Below, one piece after another: positions 31,690 to 42,949 of a DNA stretch of 64,000 bases; the first letter of the stretch is position 1; each line of letters starts with the position of its first letter. Source of the DNA: Chlorokybus atmophyticus (taxonomy: Eukaryota; Streptophyta; Chlorokybophyceae; Chlorokybales; Chlorokybaceae); the NCBI GenBank assembly GCA_009103225.1, contig RHPI01000273.1, positions 3,156 to 67,155 of the forward strand, read 5' to 3'. The notes under the pieces were generated by a model. That model had not been told where the DNA came from, did no database searches, and saw only the letters and a list, made by a program, of their open reading frames with translations. Position numbers and translations under genes: made by a program.

Positions 31690-32170
31690 AGCCACGCTAC
31701 ATGTATCACATGGACTGCGCCCCCCAACAAAATTGCTCTTGCAAGGAAATGCATGTGACCGTTGAGTGTACCTCTGCATTCCTTTGCGCTTGTTCCCACA
31801 ATCGCAATTGGTCCCGCATGGTTTTGTTTAGGGGCTCCAAGGATTGCTCCACTCCTTGTTGCAGAAAGCGAGCTACCAAATAGCTCTGTGTGAAGATGGT
31901 CCTTAATGGCTTGCCTGCTGGTTTGTCCAATGTTGGTGATGCATGTTGGACAGCCCCATTGCTGACGCCTGCCATGATCCATGACGTGGCGCCTGGTATT
32001 AGATGGCTTTGCTGCTTGAACTCTTACGACCACAACTTCTCGCAAGATGTGCCACGCCGCCGCCGCCTCCTACTCTTGGTCCTCCGCCTCCTAGTTGAAC
32101 CCAGGTCCACTATGCCAGACATTCGAATCGTCATTGACCTGATGCCCCTGCGCGCCATCAACCGGCCAGC
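31690..32170 (-). pseudogene. Coding-like fragment, unidentified, next to the gypsy insertion site
   Basis: A minus-strand frame 31975-31706 reads MAGVSNGAVQHASPTLDKPAGK ... ARFLQQGVEQSLEPLNK and looks protein-like; an Arg/Lys-rich stretch (TRRRRTKSRRRRRRGTSC, about 32100-32050) precedes it with one stop between. The gypsy duplication GAGG lies just downstream on this strand, so a gene may have been cut by the insertion. I do not recognise it. Confidence 0.3.
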
Positions 32171-32227
32171 AATGAAGCTGTTTGGGTGAGTGCACGCTAA
32201 CTCCCATTGGGGCTGCTCGAGCAATGC

Positions 32228-32257
32228 CTCTGTCGTACCATGCATGGTACGACAGAG
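32228..32257. repeat. Perfect 30-bp palindrome on CTCTGTCGTACCATG
   Basis: 15-nt arms with no spacer. Partial copies of the arm (GTCGTACCAT) recur at about 32299 and 32373, and related words occur near 6.1-6.3 kb and 12.3 kb. Confidence 0.85.
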
Positions 32258-32940
32258 CCATAATATGCCAATGGCTGGGTTGGACAAGAGATGCCTTTGT
32301 CGTACCATTAATGTTACGCCTAAGCCATTGTTACCCTTGGTTGTACGAAGCATGGATGGTATGAATGCATAAGTCGTACCATCAACCATAGCAGAAGGAC
32401 GCACTACAAGTGCGACTCCAATGCGGGACACTAGACGCAAAACCGCCTCATTTTCGTTTTCGCGCCTCGTACACTAGGGCGGGCCACCTGGCGGCGGCAG
32501 CGTTGGATGCGGCAGCGCCACCATTAGCTAAGCAGGCGGCACCCGACTATCAGTTAGAGAGGTGCCTCGTGGTCCATCTGCAGGTGCACCTCGTCGTGGA
32601 GGTCGGCGCTATCAGTCCACATTGCCCCAAGTGTTCAACCAGGCAACCGTCGCCAATCAGCAGTAGCCACTCTTGGCCAACCAATCGCAGCAAGACCCCG
32701 CGCTAACGCCCAGCCCATTACAATAACTCCACCTAACACCGCAGTCGCAAGGGCAAGGTATAATGCATGCGTTTTTTATGCACTGTGCACGTTGCTTCTT
32801 GCTCAACTTCAAAGTTTGATGCTTGCTTCTTTCATGACTGGCACAGTGACTCACTGCATGCGTTTTGGATACACTGTGCACATTGATCTTGTTGACCTTC
32901 TTGCTCAACTGTGAGGGTTGCGTCTTTCAGGGCTCGCAGC

Positions 32941-34375
32941 ATGAGTCACGTGGTTGTGCTTGCAGAGGGTCGATTGGAACCCCCAAACGCATTTGGCCGT
33001 GACGTAGCATCCTCGGCCGTCAGCAACCCTTCCCCAAGCAAGTGGAATATTGGCAACGAGGTAAGCACTGTGTGTAGCGGATTGTTCTTCTGTGGACAGC
33101 ATTTGCGAGATGCCGTCATTGACATCATAAACGGCCACTGGGAGAGAGCCATGTTTATCTCAAAGAGGACACTATTCGTAACGTCGAGTGCTGTGAATGC
33201 TTCATGACCTCGCTGCACCATGACATTGATCAACCTGCCCGTGACAGGTAGTTGGCTTCGACCATGACGATGAGGCTAATGCGGCCAAGTTATATGAGGC
33301 ATACTGGACGCCCAAGGAGTGCCCCTTCCATTGGAGTATCGCCTTGAGAAAGCTACGCAGGTCCAGTCTGAGAACGCCACCAAGATTAAGCATGTCCTTG
33401 AGAAGGAGTACAAGTGGACACTGTTTAACAGCAACAAGCGCAAGTGAGTTGGGTCCCTCACCACCATGTCTGCTATGCAACACTGCCTTCTTACTCAGCC
33501 TCCATACACACGTACGCATCTCGCCTATCGTAACCGATTCAATCAGGCACATCGACGCCCTAATGGACCCCGAGACCCAAAAAGCCCAGTTGCGCAACGC
33601 GCTCCAAAGTACGTCACGTACACTATTCTAGCCCAATGCAGGCTCAACTTGAACTATTTATGATGTGACTAATGCCTTGTTGGTATGACTCTCGCAGACA
33701 AGTCATGGCGGCAATTTGAGGTGACCAACAATGCAGACCCGGAGCGGAGGAGATACATCCATTAATGGGGCAATCCCATAGTGTGGCAAATGATCGTGCA
33801 ATGCTGGTCTTATGCCGCCATTACACCTGGTCGCCGGCAGCGGACAGTTAACCACCTCGCATACCTGTTGCTTACGGTGAGCTCTCTGAACTCAATCACT
33901 GGCAATTCAGGAATGCTGTAGCCCCAAACTACAGGCTTGCAGACGCGCTGCAGTGATTAGTGGCTTGCAATGCCAATAAGACATGCCTGTAAACTACGCA
34001 AGTGGAGCGCATCCTAGAGGGCAAGGATGGAGACCCTCTCCTAGCTGCCAGCATTGACACACATGAAGTGTACCTCAGCGAAGTTAACACCATGTTTATA
34101 TCAATGAAGCGGGAGACGAGGCGACGCAGCCCTGCAGCCAGTCACCTTGTGAAACGCCGCACTGCATCTTGTGTCGAATACCTGAAAGATCCCAATCGGC
34201 GCCGGCCGCAAGGAACGTCTGCTCGTGACCCGCTCGCCGAGGCAGAAGCGGCATTTTTGGCTGGCGCAACCGTTTGGGAAGGAGGATGAGCAAGTTCCGG
34301 CGTCTCCTCCACAGGCCCCAGCGCGTGCTTTGTTCCATGATGACGAGCAAAGCGATGATAGAGAGGAGCTGTAGC
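32941..34375 (+). pseudogene. Unidentified multi-exon plus-strand gene, decayed
   Basis: Function unknown. Exon-like blocks: 32941-33060 (MSHVVVLAEGRLEPPNAF ... KWNIGNE, donor GTAAGC), HLRDAVIDIINGHWERAMF (about 33103), GFDHDDEANAAKLYEAYW then, after a frame change at a C-run near 33320, KATQVQSENATKIKHVLEKE ending at a GTGAGT donor (about 33448), SIRHIDALMDPETQKAQLRN (about 33540), a block with KSWRQFEVTNNADPERRRY, and 34003-34290 (VERILEGKDGDPLLAASID) followed after a frame change by an acidic tail ending at TAG 34373. The splice sites look real and the composition is protein-like, but one stop and at least two frame changes are visible. No domain recognised. Confidence 0.4.
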
Positions 34376-34739
34376 GCATTTGGTAGTCCGTTTAGCTGAT
34401 AGTGTACACAGCTGCAAGGCTCTTGTGACTGCGTGTTGTGCATCTTAAACTAGCTCAGTCAATCGTCATTATGCTCATGCATGTCAATGCTTGCATCTCT
34501 ATAATATACAACAGAACTGCGTTCAAGTCACATAATCAAACTACAAGCCTTGGCAAGTGACTGAGAGACACTGTACACATTTCAGGTACATGTACACAGC
34601 ACAGGCACATAACGATGCTAGCAGTCAATGACAGTCGCATGTAGTCAAGCTATGCAAATACATATAACGACAGTTAGGCATTTGTCACCTTCAGTTGCTT
34701 AAAGAAAGCTTTATTTATCGATAATTACCTAATTGGTGC

Positions 34740-35030
34740 TTGTGAATTAGGCTCAGTCGCCTCCCGCGCTGGACTGGTGTGTAACCTACAGGTGCCTGTC
34801 ACTTAGACTGAGTCACCTTATGACTGATGTGTAATTTGCAAGTGCCCGCTAATTAGGTGTAGTCACCTGATAAAGCCTGATGTGTAACTTACAGGTGCCC
34901 GTTAATTAGTTGTAGTCACCTGTCAAGGCCTAATAAGTAACTGACTGTTGATTAGGCATAGTCACCTGTTAAGGCCTGATAAGTAACTAACAGGTGCCTG
35001 TTAATTAGGCATAGTCAACTGTTAAAGACT
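34740..35030. repeat. Tandem repeat, about five diverged units of 50-65 bp
   Basis: Units share the order ATTAGGC/T.TAGTCACCTG..AAGGCCTGAT..GTAAC..CAGGTGCC. Divergence between units is substantial. No gene overlaps it. Confidence 0.8.
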
Positions 35031-35049
35031 GAATCGTACCGGAAAAAAG

Positions 35050-35077
35050 CCTGATAGTAACGAATGTTACTATCAGG
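35050..35077. repeat. 12-bp perfect inverted repeat, 4-nt loop
   Basis: CCTGATAGTAAC (35050-35061), GAAT, GTTACTATCAGG (35066-35077). It follows the tandem repeat directly. Confidence 0.8.
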
Positions 35078-35099
35078 TCCTTGTATCGGGATTACAGGT

Positions 35100-38080
35100 G
35101 GACTAAGCCACGACGGTCTAAATAAGAATCTTCAGGTGCACGGCCGTTGCCAATATTTGGTCGACGGACAGGAGAAACATTTTGCGACGAGGTGGCCTAC
35201 AACGCCACGTTGAAAACACTTGCTCGCCTTTACGTACTCGCCTGGCTGGGTCTTGGACAAGTTGGGCGACTTTTTCGCTATCAAACTTGCGGTTCGGGCT
35301 TTGCTTTTGTTCGGCTTCGGACTTGGCGTGGTTACCGTGACAATCGCATGTCATGCCTTGGCCTTTGACCTCTTTTGCCGGCGTGGATTGTTACAACCCC
35401 CGTTCTCACGATTATATTTTAAAGTCGCAACCTCCAGGGCCTTGCACTTTTGTCAGTTTTGCGAAAGCCTATCAATCTTCGCTTTAGTCGTCATCATTTT
35501 TTGAAAGGAACCTTTATCCCAATAAAAGCCCGTTGATTGAAATTTAATCATCTTCGGATGATGGAGGAGTTTGGGGATTCAACTTTTTGTAAAACCGATA
35601 GGCGCGGTCATAGAGCTGAAGTGGGCGGTTGTGGTTTAGAGCTGTGGCCGTCAGTAATCTAATCTTTTGGATGTACTCGGCAATTGTTATCTTGTCGGTG
35701 TAAACTAATTCAACTTCTGCAAAGCTTCGCGACCTGGGTCCACCGATTAGCAATGTTCGAACATCATCACCTTAAATGTCTCCACCGTCCAATCCTCGAC
35801 TTCTCATAGTCATGCCACAGTTGAAGTCCCTTAGCATTGATTCATGTTCCCACCATTTGCAGCTTTTCCGCCGAAGCCCGTCTCGATACAAAGTAAGTCT
35901 CGAGCAAACACCAAACAGTTTTGATCGTGTCTTTTGAAGGTTTACACCAATTCAGGAGTAATTATCAGCCGACTCAGGCTTTTATACCCTCTTTGCACGG
36001 TTTTAAACCTTTTCTTTAACTCGTGTGCTTGAGTTATAAACTTATGCGATTGAGTCATATCTTGGAGCCGAACTCTGAGTGATATTACAACCACATTACT
36101 CTTATTTGACCACTAGCAAACCCATCAGACCATGCGCAAAATTGCCTTTCTGACTCTTGATGAGCACATTGAACAATTCTTAGTTGTTCACATCCAACTG
36201 ACCAAAACCCTCTAGTAAGGAGATTTTCTCCACGTTCGTGAGCTGGCCCTTTTAGATATCCGTCATGGCCGGGGTTTGCGGCGTTCGAAATGACTAATCG
36301 GGTCCGATAACCAACGCCATCAGTAAAGAGGCGCATGGCCCATTGGCGGACTCAGTTCCGGAGGACTCCTAAAAAGTATCCGCCTGAACTATCAGTTGGG
36401 GGTGCTTTATGTTCATCGAGCGAGGGACGTCATCGTCCGAAGATGACTCTTCGCTCGTCGATAATATTTCAAGAAATATCAAGCGATTCATTGACTTTTC
36501 GGGTGAATGGGGCTGTCGGTTGGTTTCCGAATTAGCCAATGTATCCGTGTTTAAAACATATCCCTTATTCAGCCTCCGTTGAACTTCATCAACCTCTCCC
36601 TTGGGCTCAAAGTCGGGGGTGCCGTCGGCTTGGGCATGTTTCCGTAGCTGTAGAAGCGTGAAGATATGTTGGTTCTTAAGAATGAAATCGAGCTCCGAGT
36701 GCAATGCAACGGAGGCCGTTTTTCTTTATTTATCAAGTGTTTTACTTAATGGATCCGATCTCAGCGATCTCACACGGACTTAGCGCAATTTAATTCAAGC
36801 CAAGTGTTTATGCTTAGCGGTTCTTGAAACTCGCGACTTTGCGAATATAGTCAATGCGTCACTGACCGATTCAACTTGTTGATTCACTTAATGCATTCAA
36901 TGACTATCACTCAAAACTTGCGAAGGAATGACGCCTTTCATATTTCCAAGTGCGAGACGGCGCTTCGCCACCCGAGAGTGTCGGCAGCAAGGGAGATCAA
37001 AAACCCTACCCAAGCTCCGTTTACCTGCCCAACGTCGATCAAGTTGAATCCGACTATGGGGCGTGTATTCGCGTCTCCACGAATCCGCATGTCTTTCATG
37101 ATTGGCTAAATCCCAAATGCGAGCATGGGAAGCTAGCAAATCTGGTGCGAGTATGCGCCGCTAAAAAGCTAGCCAGTGCCTTAATGATTTTCGCGACAAT
37201 TCGCTTGACGGGGGGTACTTAGGATAATAGCGACTTTGCGAAATCCTCCACGCCTAAAGTCTTAGGGGTATTTTCCTGCGAATAGATTAAGTGCTCGAGA
37301 CCATTTGGCCCTGACATAATTGACTCCGGGGAGCGTACAACGGCGTTGTACGCTAACCTCAGGTGGCTCTCACCGCGGCTTCCCCCATCACCGCAAAAGG
37401 AATCGGATTCCGTAAAACCTCAAAACTAAAGTAGTGATTTTGTTTATCTATCACTACCCCTTGAGTTCCACTGTAGACCTTCACCTAATTTGCCGTATTT
37501 TTGCGGACGGAACACCTACCTCATCGCATTCATTTTTCAAGGACATGATTGGCACGCGGAAGGTTGCTCCCAAGTGCAGATGCTACAGCATCCACACACG
37601 CTGAGAACCAATTACTCACGATAAATACTTAGTACTAGGTAGTGTAAGGATTATCTACATCCATAAAAGGTCTCCACTTCTGGATTTTGTCCCTCACAAG
37701 TCTGTCCTTGCCCACCCCTCACTTCAACTCACTCACGAAATTCCTCACGAGACGATCGAAGCCTAGTGATTTCGCAGACATTATTGGTCTGCCAATCGCA
37801 TCATGATTTAATGGGCTCGCCGGAGGACTAAGAAGTTGATTTGGTTTGTGATTCTCAGCGGGCTAATGGAGAAGTAACCATAAGACAACTCTCCCATCCT
37901 TAAACATGCAAATGCGAACTTGCAAATGCAAGCTGCTGCTTCTCGCAACAACACGGGCAAGTTACCAACTGCCCACTGCAACACTTAAAGCAAACTACGG
38001 CGTACAAACTACCGAGTGTTTTGTTCAAGCCATTGTCTACCAACGCGATAGTATCATCTTGGGTTAATACTATTCGCGAT
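35100..38080. other. AT-richer stretch without a recognisable gene
   Basis: About 3 kb with no convincing gene. Minus-strand frames 36704-36369 (LDFILKNQHIFTLLQLRKH, then SSSDDD) and 35753-35544 (ITIAEYIQKIRLLTATALN) look like pieces of one decayed protein, with many stops between (e.g. TVWCLLETYFVSRRAS near 35920). They could be remains of a retroelement gag or a host gene; no motif decides it. Confidence 0.4.
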
Positions 38081-38199
38081 ACATGAACCTTCGTAGTATT
38101 CGTAGTGAGACACGTCCGAGGGGCTATGGCTATGGGAGGGGGTGCGGTCGAACAAGTCGCGGGCCTGCTTTGCGCACTGGAACTAGGAGTAGTGCAAAA

Positions 38200-40764
38200 C
38201 AGATGCGACATGGCAATTCAGGGACTTTGTGGACCGTGATATGCTGCATTACCTGGGGTTGTTCTGCTAAGTGCGCGCCCAGATCTGGGATCTGCGCTTG
38301 GCCAGCTGGAAGGGGTTGGGCCTTCTTCTTTTTGCGCGGGATCGATTCTACCATCAAAGGGTGATGACCATGCACCTGGCAAACCTCCAAACTATGCCGC
38401 ATGACCTCTTGTCCATGCTACAAGCAGGCGGCTTTGCTCTCAGCCTCACTGGCGCTTCTGGGCGCCTGGTGGCGCTGGACAAGGCTCATGAGTGTCAAGT
38501 TAATTGTGACATGAAGATGTCACTCTGCAGGCCCACTCCCGAGTACCTACGCCAGAAGTCGCTGTACCTTGGTGAACGCAGTCAGTCGCACAAGCAATTA
38601 AAGCGTCAGCTCATATTGGACATGACTGTTGATCACACCGACATGGATGATGATGCAGACAACGACCCGAACCGCTTCCAACGCAACCTCAAGGCGGATG
38701 AATCCAAGTGTAGTGCAAACATCATGCACATGATGGAACTGCTCAGGAACTGCAACGCACTCGACATGCCACATGCAATCATCATTTCATGCACCTCACA
38801 ACGGGGTTAGCAGCGATTATAGCTGCCAATGCAGACCTCACGCGGCATCATCAAGTGGGGATGGAAGCAATGAAGGCTTTTGTGGAGGGTGAGATCTGCA
38901 GAGAAGCACCCTCGACTAAAATCAGCAGGTGTTTCAACCTCAGGACAATGGCACCTGCAAAGAAGAGGATGTCCAAGCAGGCTACAGTGCTTAAACAATA
39001 CAGACAAGAGATGTTGGTTGCCAAAAAAAACGATTAGCAGTCAACGAAGCTGACAGAGATGTGGTTACCGCACGCTACTGTGCGCACCAGTTGACCTTAA
39101 CTGCTTGAGTTGTGCGTCACCTCGTGGTGTGGAATGCATCATCTTAGAGGGCATGTTTCTGATAAACCAGGAGTGTCAGTTGGCACAAGGCACTATCAAG
39201 GACTACATTGTCCATGTTATGAGAACAGCTGTGATTCCACATCTCGCCAACCCAACGGTCCAGAGTGTCCACATTGTCTTTGACACCCCTCGTCTGCAAA
39301 CTAGAGTCAAGTCGTCATTGCAGCGCGCACGTGACGGAGCCGCTACAGCGTTCGGCGGATAATCTGACTCTTAAATGGGAGCTGCTAAGATCGTGGCGAG
39401 ACATAAAAGATCGCCGCCTTAAGCGTTCTCTGTGCGCGCTCATGCAGCGGTACCTGCCTGGCATGTTGTCTGCGCACCTGCGCCCAAACCAAGAGGTGGT
39501 GATTGCAAGCGGCTCACACTCGGAGGATGTTGGCGACTTGGCGTCGGTGGTGTACCAATAGGGCAGGTCATTCTGCAGAGTACACAGTAGATGAGTATGT
39601 GTGCAACCATGGCGAAGCGGACTCAAGAGTATGGGTGCATGCCAACCGACCGCCCTACAATAACATCATCATCTACTACTCACCTGACACAGATGTAATA
39701 ATGATCGGGTTGGCAATTACTGAGATGTGGGACTCTCCCATGAAGGATGTCACTATCCAGCTCGCGCAAAACTCGCGGGTCCACCAGGCCTCCTTTTGTC
39801 AACATAAATGAGCTGCGCCTGCATGTGACGATTACCCATCAGTTGCACTCATTGCGGTCCTCCTCAAAATGCTGGCTGCTGCTTGTGTACGCCGCCAGTG
39901 GATGCGACTACACATCGTTTGTGGGTAGTATCACGAAGCAGTTCATATGGCGGACGGTGCTGGCACAGCATACCGAATTTATCATCGGCAGCATTAGCGA
40001 CGCAGAACGAGGAGATGTGTTGCTTCATGTTGCGACTTGTCGGGTGCTCGTACTTCGAGAAATACCGCTCCTCTTTGGACAGCGGTACACCAGCCTCTCT
40101 ATTCTTCAAGCTTCACGGTGGTAGCGCACCTACAAGTGACAGACTGTTGCTGGCAGCATGGCTAGATGCGATTCACAAGACTATCTAAAATAAGACTGCC
40201 ACACCAAGGGACACAATGCCAACCGTTGACGCGTTGTGGCTGCATGCAATGCGTGCAGTGTATGCGGTGCAGATGTGGATGCAAAGCTGCACTACCGACA
40301 TGACATTCCCTGACTTGTGTGACTACGCTTTTCAAGAACAGGATGGTGTGTGGGTGGCCGTGCAGGACCTACCTGAGAACATTGCAGCGGCGTGCAGTCG
40401 GCGCACCCTGCTCATGAAGGGCTGCGGTTGCAAGCGTGGTTGCTCCACAAAGCGGTGCAAGTGCCACACGGGAGGGCAGTCCTGCAGCGATGCGTGCTTC
40501 TGTCTGGGTTGCGACAACCACGTCGACCATGCATCAAGTGCACAAGCAGTCAACGACCACGACGCGCCAATGGGGCAGAGTCAGGTGCCAGTGCAGCTGC
40601 ATGAGGACATCAACTACGACAGTCTTAAGTCAGAGACGGATGACTTAGATGTTAAGGATCTCACTCACATGCAGTCCGACGACTTTTCAGGGAATCAATC
40701 ATACCCTGGCACCGACGACAACTTTGCATGTACCTTGAACACTTTTAGGGTTACGAGCACATGA
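38200..40764 (+). pseudogene. PIN/FEN-like nuclease gene with C-terminal CXC domain, decayed
   Basis: Resembles a large family of uncharacterised, repeat-associated eukaryotic proteins with a PIN/FEN-type fold. Seen in order: IWDLRLASWKGLGLL (about 38280), ARDRFYHQRVMTMHLANL (38336), ALDKAHECQVN, ERSQSHKQLKRQL (38575), an internal helical block, HGEADSRVWVHA (about 39608), YSPDTDVIMIGL (about 39680), ASGCDYTSF (about 39893) and WLHAMRAVYAVQMW (40240). The acidic clusters (HxEAD, DTDV, GCD) fit a metal-dependent nuclease site. A Cys-rich tail GCGCKRGCSTKRCKC (40420-40470) is a tesmin/TSO1-type CXC domain, a DNA-binding fold. At least four frame changes or stops separate the blocks (near 38270, 38810, 39040-39100, 39360, 39560). 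Its TGA at 40762 overlaps the ATG of the next frame (ATGA). Nuclease activity and mobility are inferred. Confidence 0.55.
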
Positions 40765-42623
40765 TTAGGGTTGCTTACGATCAGTTGCCCGCGTCAAGTA
40801 TTGTGCAGGGCGGCGGTTGCCGAGTGTGTCCTGGTGTGGGGTCCAACATCAACATGGGCGGATCCTCCACGACCTGCAATTTTTGCCATTCATTTGTTGT
40901 AAGCAACTTTCAGAGGCAGCGCCTCCACAAACACCAGCTGCAATGCACGCAGTACAAGCGGATGTACAATTTCACAGCTGCGTGCTGGCACCATCATGCC
41001 CAAGGAGTGCACAGTATCGTTTGTCGTGGCAAACACAAATGCACTTTGCCTAAGTTTTTCAACCAAAAATACGTATGTTTAGAATGTGCATGTGCTACCT
41101 TCAAATGGCACGGGCAGCCCATGCGCTATATGCCCTATATACGCCCTGGCACCCGCCTACCACAGTTCAGTATGAAGCATGCAGCGGTACGTTGAGGTGG
41201 AACATGCACCAACCTGCTATAAAAGTGCCCTCCAAGCAGTTCAACACATGTGTTAACCTGCTTAGGTTCAACGCCCTCGCTGTGGCCGTGGCTCCACGCA
41301 ACCGCTGGCGACGCGCTTAGATGCGCCTAACACTGAGATAGCCCAGGTGAGTATGCTGTACAACACAGTACTAGGGTGGATTAAGGGCATTAATGTGTGC
41401 CCCTGTGCAGCATCCACACACTCACTTGCTTGTATCTGTACCGCTAAAAGTTTGATTGATAACATCAGAAGCGCCTTGCGTTGCGTCGAGGGCGGCGCTG
41501 CGCTGATCGGCTGCACAGTGATGGTGTTTTGGCCAGTAGAACACGGTGGTTCTCTGGCATTGTATACCACTACAACAGCAGACAAGGTACTTTTTAAGGC
41601 CCGTTCCTCCGGCAATGCACACTCTATGTCTGTGTGCAATACACACAAAACATATGGTATATGCAGATTGTCACAGCGTGCGCTTCAGCGATGGAGACAC
41701 ACATCACTTGAAAGTGGCATTGCACAATGTTGTAGTTACTTTGGGGGACGATGGTTGTGCACTCGGTTTCATAGTTGGGGGTCAATGACCGCAAGGCCAC
41801 ACCACCCATCACGTGCTTACTTTTGCGGTCGGCTTCGTCACCTCTACTGTCCACACACACTCACACCGACAAGGATGGTTGCCCCCGTCGCCTCAAAGTA
41901 CTGGATCTATGTTGCGGAGGCGGAGGAGCTTGCATGGGCTTGTACCGCGCAGGTTTTATTGTGATTTGAGTTGACATTAACGCCCAGCTAGACTACCCCT
42001 TTACTTTTATACAGGCAGATGCAATGCAAGTGGACCTCTCAGGTTATGATGTGATTTGGGCTAGCCTTCCTTGCCAAGCCTACGCCAGTTGCATACCTTT
42101 TGCTCATTGCAACATGCATCAAGAGCAGTGAAATACAACACCTTGCTGCCAAACCTGCGAGGGAGGCTGGTAGCCAGCGGGAAGCCGTACGTTATTCAAA
42201 CATACCATCGGCTGCTCCTCACATAAGTCCAAACATGGTCCTGTGTGAGACCATGTTGGACTTGCGACCTTCAGACACAGAGTGTTTGAAACACAACCCC
42301 TGCTCAGTGTTGAGTTCGTGTGCGACCATGCGGACAGGAGCTTGGGAACGCTGTCAGGACACCCAACAGTGCAAGCCAAGACCGCAGACTCAGCAAGTAC
42401 ACAGCAGATGTACCCTGTACATGGCAAAGCAGGATGCAGAGGGAGACTCACCGGTTGGCAGCTAGCTCTGGGCATAGATTGGATACCGTCTGAGTCCACC
42501 CTTGTAGAACGCATCCCCCCTGCCTACGCTGAGTACATAGGGAGGTGCGTGCTAGAGTCATTAGGGTACACATTGTGCAGCAGTCCGCTATCATGGTCCA
42601 GTCACAGCAATGGCTACTTGTGA
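40761..42623 (+). pseudogene. Phage-type DNA cytosine-C5 methyltransferase gene (copy B), decayed
   Basis: Same order as copy A at 10-12 kb. An N-terminal Cys/His block (CNFCHSFVVSNFQRQRLHKH, FTAACWHHHA, CATFKWHGQPMRY; 40761-41195); a Tudor/PWWP-like segment (LIGCTVMVFWPVEHGGSLA, about 41500-41560); HSVRFSDGD (about 41680); then the methyltransferase: VLDLCCGGGGACMGLYRAGF (motif I, 41898-41957), TGA at 41967, [19 protein letters not shown] (motif II/III), [11 protein letters not shown] with catalytic Cys TGC at 42072-42074 (motif IV), then a broken middle and a C-terminal block FETQPLL ... TQQMYPVHGKAG ... IPPAYAEYIGRCVLESLGY ending at 42623. Unlike copy A it keeps the catalytic Cys, but several stops and frame changes disable it. 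The closest style I know is the short phage/bacterial C5 methyltransferase family. Confidence 0.65.
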
Positions 42624-42949
42624 GCACAACTAGCACCCTATAGCTTTATCATCTCGGATTCGCGACAGCAAACAGCACAGAGATATGTACACTGCACATG
42701 CATGTCGGCTATACAATGAGATAGCGTGATGTTCCTCGCTACTGAGGAGTGCATCAAAATAGCGGACGTACCATGACTGGACTGCATGCCTTGTGTTTAG
42801 CACGCGCTGGACTGAGCGATATTCTCCTCACTCCCAGGAGCATGAGCTTGCATCGTGTAGTTGCTGACCTCGCTGATGTCGCCTCCCGGCGCATCTTCTT
42901 GCTTTTTATACTTGTTCCTCATGGCGTTGATGATGCGCACCAGGCATGT

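Noticed and set aside
30684-31758. Two similar short frames starting MHDSNAMHGTSMRAAL at 30690 and 31580
   Set aside because: They are the two copies of gypsy LTR segment A, not genes.
35544-36704. Minus-strand frames as an intact gag or host gene
   Set aside because: Many stops lie between them, no splice consensus joins them, and no domain is recognised.
40705-40803. TTTTAGGG / TTAGGG words as interstitial telomeric repeats
   Set aside because: Only isolated single units are present, with no tandem array.
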